Assembly (NCBI GenBank): GCA_002794775.1
Contig: NBAY01000006.1
Coordinates: forward strand, 868,001-932,000
DNA: 64,000 nt
Reading direction: 5' to 3'
DNA from: Porodaedalea pini
Taxonomy: Eukaryota; Basidiomycota; Agaricomycetes; Hymenochaetales; Hymenochaetaceae
Shown here: in pieces, positions 54,503 through 64,000 of the stretch
How positions within the stretch are numbered: the first letter of the stretch is position 1
Layout: every line of letters starts with the position of its first letter
Notes under the pieces: generated by a model
What the model was told of the DNA's origin: nothing
Seen by the model: the letters and a program-made list of their open reading frames with translations, nothing else
The model's database searches: none
Made by a program: the position numbers and the translations under genes

Positions 54503-55599
54503 ATGTCTCGATTTACTTCTGTAGTGGGTGACCATTGGCCTGGTTATGATGGTCTGAAGAAGTTATTTATCTTGTGAGTATCTGCTTCCAATCCATTTTG
54601 AGATAGTTTAGAATGTACGTATATGTTCCGCTAGCGGCGACTCTTACAGTGCGGTCGGTTATGATCCAGGTTGGCCCGCTCCAACTGAGGCAGAACCTCT
54701 GGGCGTCCCGTTTCCTGGGTTCACTTGGACTGAAGGTGGCGAGCGGAACATGGGTGATGCGACTAATGCGAATTGGGTCGGCCACCTCGTCATGTCGCGA
54801 CTCAAGGATGTCAAACCTCTGCTTGTATATGACTACGCTGTCGGCGGCCATACACTTTCGGGAGCGAAGCAGCAGATCGAGGATTGGTTTTTACCGAATG
54901 CTGGCAAGAAGCCTAATTGGACACCATGGGAAGCGGAAGACTCATTATTTGGCGAGTACAAAGGCTTGAAATATTTTTGATTAACTGTCTTATTAATATT
55001 ATAACTTACTTTCTTAGTAACGTGGATCGGTATCAATGATTGCGCGTACGTTACCGTAGTTAAAACATCCTAGTTAATCCGTAGCTTACTTTACAGCTTA
55101 GATACCGTAGGGAGCATGAAGATGATGTCGAGAGACTGTTTGCTCTTCAAGAGACGCTCCATGAGAGTGGCGCGCGGAACTTCCTGCTGATAGACGTTCC
55201 TCCGATCCACCACTCTCCAGCCTGTCAGTCCGACGTGCTGTTGGGTGACTAGCCGATGCTGATGCATATGCTTAAACAGTTTCTCGTGCTTTAGCTGAAG
55301 AGCCGCGACATACCAGTACATATTACAATTGGAACGACGAACTGCACATAGGCGCAGAAACCTTCCACGCGAAACACTCTGATATCACGCTCCTCATGTA
55401 TTCTTCCTGGAACATTTTCAACAAGGTGAACGAGAACCCAGGGTCATTTGGATTCAGCACGAGTGATTTGAAGAAGGCAGGCGGAAGGATATGGATGGAT
55501 AATCTTCACCCGACCAGTAGGATGCACGCCATTATAGCGGAAGACCTTGACGGGTTCCTGAATAAGTACCAGAAGGACACGGAGGCGCATAAAGCATAG
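54503..55599 (+). CDS. CE16-type SGNH/GDSL carbohydrate esterase
   Basis: Exons include 54503-54573, 54635-54951 and one from 55018. Joined they read MSRFTSVVGDHWPGYDGLKK, LFIFGDSYSAVGYDPGWPAP, FPGFTWTEGGERNMGDATNA, VKPLLVYDYAVGGHT, then VTWIGINDCA and YRRE. The last exon carries LLMYSSWNIFNKV and DNLHPTSRMHAIIAEDL. Blocks GDS (Ser nucleophile), GIND and DNLHP (Asp-His) are the SGNH catalytic set, and the surrounding words are those of CE16 acetylesterases that remove acetyl groups from plant xylan fragments. The intron 54952-55017 must start with GC to keep the GINDC frame. No signal peptide is seen after the marked start, so a secreted form would need an upstream exon. The join near 55229-55318 is unresolved. 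Confidence 0.75.
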
Positions 55600-56081
55600 T
55601 TAAGAGAATATCATCACTTATTGGATTGTACTTTTGAAGAGACATCAGCTTGCTAAGGCATCAGCTAATAGCAAGATTGTCGGCATTGTCGTGCGAGATT
55701 ATATACATCGATGCAGTACTGGACGTACAATGTAAATCTTCAGGAATAGAGGGGATAAAGTTGGAATCGTGAGACAGTTCTGAGAAAAAATAATTGGTGT
55801 TTCAGTGCGATTTTAGCGTTTGGATGGTGGGGAAAGGAGCTGCGGGGTATAATACAGTGAGAATGACAACAGAATGAGGACGCGTGCGATCGAAGTGATG
55901 ATGAGTAGGAGAAACATTGCAAACATAGGTGGGTCTAGGGACCATGGAGGATGCCAAGTAGAATGAGTCGAGTGCAGGAGGATAATGGGCTTTGTTCACA
56001 AGAAACGGAGATTATTACTGTTACAGAGGGGGGGGGGGGACGAGGACGGAAAAGCAGTGCATCAAATGGGTGTTTCGGTAA
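55600..56081. other. Spacer between convergent genes
   Basis: This holds 3' flanks of the CE16 and J-domain genes. A run of about 12 G lies near 56028-56039. No gene was seen. Confidence 0.5.
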
Positions 56082-57974
56082 TTAGGAGACGGACTTCTGC
56101 ACGCCTGGAGTGAAGTTACCGCGACCACGTCCTCGACCATATCCCTTCCCGCGGCCCCGACCACGGCCTCGAGCATGGCCGCGAGCGTTGAAGTAGTCCG
56201 ATGCGCCAACGGGCAAGACAGGAGAGTTTAGATAAGAGTGATCCGACGGCACTGGCGAGGCAACCGGTGTTGGATTCTGTAGGACTGGAGAAGCGGGCAT
56301 GCGCGGGTCCATCACCGGCTTTTTGGGACGAGTATTGCTCACTTTCTTCTCATCCGTTGTGATGTCCCGCGTCTCTGTCTTTGGTGTAGGCGGTGGCGTG
56401 AGCCCACCATATGCCATAAGGAGATTCTTGATTTCCTCTTCACGATTCGCATCGTCTTTAGTCTTGCGTCTTTCTGATGTGCGCTTCCCGTTGACAGGCT
56501 GCGTAGAGTTGTCAGAGCAGAGCCACGACCACGCATCTCTGATGTGTCCCTTGTTTGCGAGCTTGTTCTCCAGTACCATCCACACCAGTTCCGGCTCAAA
56601 GGATTCGATAGCAAGACGCAGAAGGTCTGTAGATGCAGGAGTCGTATAGATTGCGTGGTAGTCGCTATCTTTCGGAGGAAGATTCTTGAAAAAATATTGT
56701 ACAATAGGAACATAACCCTTCTGCATCGCCAGGTGAAGAGCCGTGAGTCCTGCGGAGTTACGCTCATCAGCCTCAGCATCTAGAGAAAGAAAACAATCAG
56801 TTGATGGAAAATATGTTTTAAAACCTGTTTACTGTGATTCACGAGCCACTCAACGAGTTCGACGTCTCCATGACCAGCAGCAATGTGCAAGAGAGTCTCG
56901 GCAGGGTCTTTGGGCAGCTGCGGAACGAAGACCTCAGAGCCACATCTCACCTCCCCGCCAGCAGCATCTACGGAGTCCTCCCAAACGCCTTTCTTCACAG
57001 CCTCAGTGTCACCATGGCGAGCAGCAGCGAACACGGCCGATCGCACCAACTGCGTTCGCTCCTGCTGACTGCGTATTTTCTGAGCAGCATTCTGTTTGGA
57101 GGCTTCGAGTTGCGCCTTTTTTTGTGAAATGCGCTGCTTTTGGCGCACTTCTGCTGCAAGTCGTTCTAAGCAGCCTTGAATTAGAGACTCTATGCACGAG
57201 AACGTCCCAGAAACCTACCACGTTCTTTCTCTTCTCTGAGACGTTCTTTACGACGTTGTTCCTCCATCGCGCGACGCTGCCGCGCGGCATCTTGCTCCTG
57301 GCGTTTACGATGAAGACGTTCCTGATATTGTTCCTCTGTCTCAGGTGCATCTAACCGGGTTCCAGCATACAAATAGGTAGAGTAGCCTGTGAGGTAGCTC
57401 AACGTCTGGTCTCAAACAATTTTGTCTCATGTTACGCACCGAAGTGTGACCGTCCACCAGAGCGACCCCGAAGAAGCTCGTCAAAAATGAAACTAATTCA
57501 AAACTTAGGATGTTTCTGTTAACAATTTAAACGCGCATAAGCAACTTACATGTAAAAATCGAGATCTTCCGGTTCATCATCGTCATAATATTCACTATCA
57601 TATTCCAGATCATCATCGTCCGACTGCCAAGATGCACGATGACGCGGCGGTGCAGACTCGGATCTGTCGAAGTGCTTCATGAGGGTATTGTATGCTGCGC
57701 CTACTTCTTGAAACTTTTGTGTGGCGTCGGGCTCATCAGGATTCTTGTCGGGATGCGTTTTCATTGCAAGCTAGCAAAGCAGTCAGACATAAGCATTGCC
57801 TGATCCTTAAATGTTGGGATACCTTTTTATATGTCGACTTGACCTCCTCAGATGAAGCGCCCTGTGTTCTAGATGTGAACGTCCGTCCAAAAACGAAAAA
57901 AAAGGCAGTAGACTGACATTTTCAAGGCCCAGCACCGTGTAAGCTTCTTCAATCGCCACGTGTCTGAGAACCAT
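56082..57974 (-). CDS. J-domain and ankyrin-repeat protein with RG-rich tail
   Basis: It starts [18 protein letters not shown] at 57974. A J domain follows on small exons: [33 protein letters not shown] with the HPD motif that stimulates Hsp70, and [11 protein letters not shown]. Then comes an acidic stretch ([19 protein letters not shown]), a long charged helix ([37 protein letters not shown]) and ankyrin repeats ([41 protein letters not shown]). The C-terminus is Pro-rich and then RG-rich ([17 protein letters not shown]), typical of RNA binding. The combination suggests an Hsp70 co-chaperone working near RNA or ribosomes. Some joins were not fully checked. Confidence 0.8.
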
Positions 57975-58191
57975 GATGTTGAGCTCGCCAAGTTCGACGA
58001 CAACGCCGGATGGCGGAAGATGATAGAGGTACTTGTCAAGACGCGAAATGAAAACGCGCCTGAGGCTAAACGACGCGCTCGTGAGAATCGGTAACCTAAA
58101 CAGGCTCCTCTTACTCTATATTTCCTTTCTGGTTTGTACACTTTTGGCTCTTACTTTACTCAACGCCTAGTCCACTAACCAGTTCGCGGCC
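57975..58191. promoter_or_regulatory. Compact bidirectional promoter, J-domain gene and LUC7
   Basis: Only 217 bp separate the two divergent start codons, so the two genes almost certainly share promoter DNA. Confidence 0.5.
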
Positions 58192-59489
58192 ATGGGTCGC
58201 CTCGCAGAGATGCAGCGCAAGCTGCTTGAAGTGAGTGGTATATTCCTTACATGGAATAAGACTGATAGGGATTACTTGTAGCAAATGATGGGCCCAGAGG
58301 CCATGGGTGTTGCCAACGCCAACTTGCACTGGTCAGACGACAAAGTCTGCCGCAATTTTCTCTGCGGAACATGTCCTCACATTCTCTTTACCAACACAGT
58401 GAGCTTCAAGCCATTTCCTGTTAGCACTTTTCCACTCATGTTTCGCAGAAAATGGATCTAGGAACCTGTCCGAAGTCTCACATGGAGCGGCTCAAGACCG
58501 AGTTCAACCAGGCGAAAGAAGCCAACCCGTCCGACCCTATCTTCGCGCGTTTCCAGTCCGAATACGAGTCAAACATCTTCTCGTTCGTGGATGAGTGTGA
58601 TCGGCGTATTCGTTCTGCTCACAGGCGCTTGGAGAAAACACCGGAGGAGAACGCGAAGACGACCAATTTGGTACGCGTGTCGCACTGGATTTGGCATGAG
58701 GTTTGAGTATCGACGTTTCTATGTTATACAGATGAGGGAAATTGCAGAAATAGAGCTGGCTATACAGGGTGGTACGGAGAAGATTGAGCAGTTGGGTGAG
58801 TGGATCATCATAATCAGGTATCGGAAAACTGACAACCTCTCCTTAAGGCGAGCAAGGAAAAGTTGACGAATCGATGCGAGAAATGGCAGCTATCGAGGCC
58901 TTGAAGAGCGAGAAGTCCGACAAAGAAGTGCGTAGCCTTTGCCTTCATATACGTCACCAAGCCTGACTTCCTCCCAGAGAGAACTTCAACAACTAACGGA
59001 CACGTCGGGTGCTTCCGGCCATCAAAAGTTGCGCGTTTGTGACGTTTGCGGCGCGTACCTCTCCGTACTCGACTCCGACAGACGTCTGGCGGACCACTTC
59101 GGTGGGAAGGTGCGTCCCGGCTTCTCTTTGTTTACCTCTTCCGCTCATGGCTCATTCTCTGCGTATCAGATGCATCTTGGCTACCACGAGCTTCGCAACA
59201 TGTTACAAAAATTCAAAGAGGAGCGTGAGGCGCGCAAGGCTGCTCCGCCACCCTCCTCGACGGCGTCTGGCGGACCACCGCCGGGCGGTGCGCGCCCAGG
59301 CGATCGTGATTACCGCTCGGCGAGGGACGATTATCGGGACCGGGACAGAGACCGCGGATATGACAGAGATAGGCATTCTTCGAGATACGAGTGCGTCTAT
59401 TCCTCTCGTATATTGTCGCTGCAGTATTGATCTGTTTTCCTAGTGATCGTCGACGCGAACGTTCACGCTCGCCGAGGCGGCGATATTGA
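58192..59489 (+). CDS. LUC7: LUC7-family U1 snRNP splicing factor
   Basis: It starts MGRLAEMQRKLLE at 58192 and is spread over about eight exons. The first zinc finger is a CCCH type: WSDDKVCRNFLCGTCPHILF, then MDLGTCPKSH. A long helix follows (FNQAKEANPSDPIFARFQSE, VDECDRRIRSAHRRLEKTPE, EIAEIELAIQGGTEKIEQLG). The second finger is VCDVCGAYLSVLDSDRRLAD, then MHLGYHELR. The tail is rich in RD and RS (ERSRSPRRRY), ending at TGA 59487. LUC7 binds the U1-5' splice site duplex and affects splice-site choice. Confidence 0.92.
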
Positions 59490-59851
59490 TGTAATTTATC
59501 TGTTTCTTTCACACGCATTGTCTTGTAGGCTCTATCGATCACCGCTAGTATATACAACGTTGTTTTGAGTTTGAGTATTTGGTATGAGACATGCAAGAAA
59601 GATGATCAAAATGTTAAAAAGTGGACGAGACATGAATACTAGTAGCGATAGCAAGATGAAAGGATGTATGTACAAAGCAAGTGTGCAAGAGAGCAAGAGA
59701 ACAGTAACATTAACTAGAGATGATCGTAAGCGAGCAATAACTGAGACGGCGGTGATGCAGAACCAGAGCTATATGTTTGTAATTAGGTCCATCCAGCCCA
59801 AGGTTAATATCTTATCCACTATATCCTTCCTTAAGTGCGCGCGGCACTCTT

Positions 59852-62800
59852 CTACTCCCATTCGGGTACGGGTAAGAGTCGACCCGCGATCAGGCATTCT
59901 TTAATCCAGGTGACGTCGGTATACGTTACGTCGCGGACGTGGGGTGCAGGTATCGCCTCTTTCACAACGACATAGGTATACTGCGAGAGGTGCTCAGAGG
60001 CATTCTTTGTGTCTACGACGGCTTCGACGCGCTCTGCCCCCATGGCCAGGATGATTCGTGGCACGGTACGGCTGGCTTCCAGGAATCTGTCTGCGTCGGA
60101 GGTGCACTGAGAGCGAAAAGAGCAGTCTGCCTGTCAACCGAGGATAACAGAAGTCCTACAATAAGATACATACCTTTTTGGCGGGATGCGGAAACAGGTC
60201 TGAACCGATACAAAGCACTGAAGCACCAGATAGCACCTTTTGCGGAACACTATTCTCCATGATCTCCGTCAGGTGCTCAGCGCTGGAACCCCAATCCAGA
60301 TCCACCATCTGTGAAATAGGTGCGCCTAATGGCTCCGAATGGCCAGCGGCGAGTAGGAATCGCGACCAAGGAAGCTCCTCGCCGCTCGCAAGATGATCGA
60401 GCCAATCTACTGACACGCAAGGAATACCGAGGGCGAGAGCAAGCAGATATTTGGGTTTCTGGTTGTGAACGTCCGAAATGAGGAATACGCGATCGAACGC
60501 GCTCTTGTCCTTTGGTGCATATTTCACGTCTGTGCGTTGGATCAACCACCGCTTATTCCCATTGCAATGTTTACCCTGCAGAGACAAGATGTCTAGCCAG
60601 TCGGACAACACCGTACCACCGTTGTCTTTTATGATGTTGATGTACCTCTCCTTCTCACGAGACCAGTTGTGGTTGCCTGGGCCTTGGGTTATGATAATCC
60701 CATGCTTGGAGAGCATCTTGTTCCGTGCGGCCCTCGACGATGCGATATTGAGCACTGAGTTCTTCGACGGCGAAGGTGTGTCCTTCAAAAGCTTGCGTGC
60801 GACTGCTGGGACAATGTCGGATGTTTCCAACATCCGGTCTTTCCATTGCGACTGTATAATCCTCGCTGGTATGCGTAAACCATCTGCGGGTACAGTGAAC
60901 TCGAGGCCCTCTTCAGGACCTTCGATATATTCCACATTCACCTCATTTTCGGAGGCCCAGAGACTATCATCGATGACTTTAGCCTTGTAAAGTTTGCTGC
61001 CCGGAATGACAGTGTCGCCTTTCCTCAGTTCAAACCTCCGCATCTGAGCAGCGCCGAGGTTCGGATCCTCCAATCCATCGAAAAACTTGACGTGAGCGCG
61101 TGTGCCGCTCAAGGAATAAACTTCAGCACCATAGAAACTTGAGTCGCTCTTGAACAGCGCAAAAACTTGTGTTCCAACACCTGCACCGAACTTCTTTGCC
61201 ATCGCTGTTCGAGCTTTCTTCGTGGGCGGAGGAGCGACCGAAGTTGCACGCGTATTTATTTTCCGTGGTACTGCCTTCCCTTTTCCTGACTTCTTAATTG
61301 TAAGCGCAGCATTTCGGCGCTTGCGCTTGCGCGTCGATCGTGCTGGCCCGGGCATATGTGGCATCTCATCCTCTTCGACTACTATTTCCTCAGCATCTGC
61401 AACTTCACTTTCCTCTTCCTCCATGCGCCGATTGACCAGTCGTGCAAGTGGCACTTCAGGTGAGTCCTGCTCAGACTCCAAACGATCTGCTACCAGTACG
61501 GCAGGAGTCGCCGAGCGTTGGTCCCTTTGCATGGCTGTCGCCGAGGTAGATGCAATTGGTGGAGCAGGCTCCTCTTCTCTGCCCTTGGCGTTACCCTTCG
61601 TCGCTCCGCGTGCTTGTCTGCGTCCTTGACGAACAGGCGCCTCTTGTTGAGGCTCCGGCGGAGGTGCCATCTCAGCTTCCTTATCTCTAGTGGAAACAGG
61701 AGAATTGCCTGACGCTTTCCCCCGAACAGCAGGTAAATTCGCTGGAGCTGCAGAAGTAACTGCGCATGCCTTTGCAGGCGAGGCTGCCGATGCTTTCTTG
61801 GTAGGAACATCCGGAGTCATTTTTGCTGGAGTCAAAGCCGCAGAGATCTTACTGTACGCGGTATTAGCAGGCTTATGCGGAGACCCGACGTGCGGCAAAG
61901 GATCTGCCTTCTGTTTTCCTTTCACAAGACTTCTTGCGGGCGGCTGTGATTGAAGTGAGTGAAGAGAAGATGCATTGACAAGAATAGGTTACTCACCTTG
62001 ATCGGCACCTTTGCTTTTCCCTCTAATTCCTCTTCCGACTCTTCCTGTTCGTCATCCTTGCTACAATCGGGTGCGTCAGATTCGGAGGGCGGGATGACTT
62101 CCTGGTCTCGGTTCTTCCTCCCCTTTACAGGCAAAATGTTCATCTCGATTTGCTGCTCCGAGTCCTCTACAACCTCTTCGTCCATAGAGGGTGGAAGTAA
62201 AGACTTCAATCTGCCTGTGTTGCCACTTCCTAGCGACGTCCCCGCCGTCGCCATTCGACTTGCTTCGGACACTGCAGTACTGTTTTCTCTAAGATGGTGC
62301 ATATATCTGCTACGCTTTTCTGGAGGAACGAAACTGAGGAGTGATCGCCTATCTGAGGCGGCAGACGGTTCGGCAAGAGATGCCTCAACAGCTTCGATAG
62401 ACGCAGTTTGTCCCGGACTTGGACCATGCCGTGCATCGGTCTTCTCCTGAACGTGATGTAAATATCTGTGACGCTTCTCCGGAGGAACGAGACTGAGGAG
62501 GGGAAGTGCATTCGAGGCGCCCGATGGCTCAGCCACGGAAGCCTCACTGACTTCTGCAGACGGACTTTGTTCCAGGAGTTGCGTTGCTTCCTGCGTTTGA
62601 GCTTGTGCTAGTTCTACGTGCGGGGATTTATCAATAATCTGTGTCGCTGCCTCGCCGTCGACAGACTCAGATATGCTTGCATCGCTGACGTTGCCTAGCA
62701 GTTGAGTGGGCTCCTGGCTGATTGAAAAGAGCTCGATCCTCTGAGAGCCCTGAGATGGGCCGCTGGAGTCAGAGTTCGCTACGAGAATCTTCCCTGCTGA

Positions 62801-63550
62801 CGACGAACTCGATAACGAGTAATCTTCCATCGGAGGTTTGTGCCCCGTTGACTCGGAACTAATCACGGAGCCTCTTCCAACGCGTGATTCTGCAGGCGAC
62901 CTTTCTTGCGAATTGGGACGCCCCAGCTGGTCCAAGGGAATTTCGAACTGTCGCGACGTCGCCAAGAAGAGGTCTGGGTCTTGAGAAGCGGTGGGACCAG
63001 CAAATGAATCCTGGGAAGGAATGGGAGGAGATGGGCGATGGCGGTAACGCATCGTAGACGTTTTTGTAGCTGCTTTCTGGAGCGGTGCCTGGCGGGAAGG
63101 AGAAAGGAAGGAGACCACCTTTGTGGGCTGCGGAGGAGGCACGCGGACCGACAAAGGATCCAACCCGCTTGTACCCAGCAACGGAGTCAAAGGGGCCTTT
63201 GGAGCCGGTTGCACGCAATTGGAAGGACGCGACGGTACGTTTCTCGTGGTTGGGACTGAAGGTGGCGAGCCATGTGCTTGCTCATTCTCCTTCTGCGAAT
63301 CCTCGCTCCCGACAACCTGCGTCTGCGTCTGCGTGAACGCTAGACCATGGAAGTGGTATGGGGCGACGGAGGCAGATGGCAACGAGGCATCGCCAGAGCT
63401 TCTCGAATGATGATCAGCAGAGCTTGTGTCATCGCTAGCGTGAGGCTGAGCATTGTTGTTCCACGCTTGAGGCGGCTCCGCCCTGCCCAAAACGAAGTCA
63501 AGAAGCTGTGCCGATTGTGACTCGGCAATGACCTCGCTGTATTCGTGCAC
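59852..63550 (-). CDS. crb2: Crb2/Rad9/53BP1-like DNA damage checkpoint adaptor
   Basis: Three exons (63550-61997, 61943-60174, 60106-59852) give 1192 residues in one frame. Residues 1-520 are low-complexity with SQ/TQ sites (TQTQTQ near 73, PTQLL near 281, ATQII near 302, ATQLL near 322), targets of ATR/ATM-type kinases, and a repeated VPPEKR block. A tandem Tudor region starts near 770 (GTQVFALFKSDSSFYGAEVY, HVKFFDGL), followed by two C-terminal BRCT domains (KHGIIITQGPG, CVSVDWLDHL; SVLCIGSDLFPH, VTWIKECLIAGRLLP). This is the layout of fission yeast Crb2 and human 53BP1, which bind methylated H4K20 and phosphorylated H2A and activate Chk1. Confidence 0.88.
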
Positions 63551-64000
63551 AGCCGTGAATCATTCACTTGTATGAAAAGATGCCAAAAAGAAATGCACCT
63601 AGCGTTCCCAACAACCAAAGAGCCTGTGTGCTCATTGTATTCTGGCTCTTCCATAGTTATTTTGTTTTCCGCACGTTGTCTCGGGCACGCGTAGGACGCG
63701 TTCCTTGTATAATGTGATGCGCGACAGATCTGTATATTAAAGAAGGATCCCAAAGGCCTTGATGGGACGCGTAGATGACGATGGTCTGAGGGCAAAGACG
63801 CGACGGACGATATTACCTTCGAGGCGCAGTGCGCCGACGATGCGGCGGCTCGAGAGGGCGTCTTTTCACGAAAGGTAAACCTTTCTCATGCTTGAAGCAT
63901 GCACGTGCTTCCGACGCGTCGCGCGTTTCAGAATCACGCGACGCCGTCTCGGCCAAGGAGTCATTTTGACTGTTGCTTCTAGATCTGTCTTTCTCTAGTC
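63551..64000. other. Right edge, upstream of the checkpoint gene
   Basis: It probably contains the promoter of the checkpoint adaptor gene. A short inverted repeat CATGCTTGAAGCATG lies near 63887-63901. No gene can be assigned before the window ends. Confidence 0.4.

Overview
The window is a piece of a filamentous basidiomycete (Agaricomycete) nuclear chromosome. The evidence is protein-coding genes cut by many 50-70 nt GT-AG introns, two DUF6533-type seven-helix membrane protein genes, a CE16 esterase, a basidiomycete-style cysteine-rich one-pass membrane protein, a Tad-like LINE and chromodomain Ty3/gypsy elements of the Tf1/sushi type. The genus cannot be fixed from sequence alone.

1-14.7 kb is a retrotransposon nest. 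A minus-strand LINE (ORF1 only in the window) is split by a minus-strand Ty3 element (508-13031, 5-bp duplication tatgc). The 5' LTR of that element is split in turn by a plus-strand relative (6528-12776, 5-bp duplication ctagg). In both elements the two LTRs look identical by eye, so both insertions are young. The relatives lie head to head as ~6 kb inverted arms. Each has a self-priming type primer site, a gag/pol overlap with a slippery heptamer and hairpin, and an upstream ATG-less coding-like segment.

14.8-34.2 kb is host DNA: a partial gene next to the LINE, a transketolase-family gene (16.5-18.8 kb), a minus-strand DUF6533 gene (19.6-21.3 kb), a polyol dehydrogenase gene with two frameshifts (22.1-23.9 kb), a DapA-family aldolase (26.3-27.6 kb), a plus-strand DUF6533 gene (29.5-31.5 kb), a U6 snRNA-like locus (31.7 kb) and a PQ-loop transporter (32.2-34.2 kb). 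Spacers are long and hold no convincing genes.

34.3-40.6 kb is a complete LINE (ORF1 plus a 1275-residue ORF2) bounded by a 12-bp target duplication. It landed about 70 bp upstream of the PQ-loop start codon.

40.7-63.6 kb is a dense housekeeping block: Pus4/TruB, a cysteine-rich membrane protein, MutY glycosylase, a nucleotide-sugar transporter, a PHD-finger protein, an ABC half-transporter, a CE16 esterase, a J-domain/ankyrin protein, LUC7 and a Crb2/53BP1-like checkpoint adaptor. MutY with the transporter, and the J-domain gene with LUC7, form divergent pairs. Coordinates of spliced genes are start codon to stop codon; exon joins were read by eye from splice signals and family consensus.
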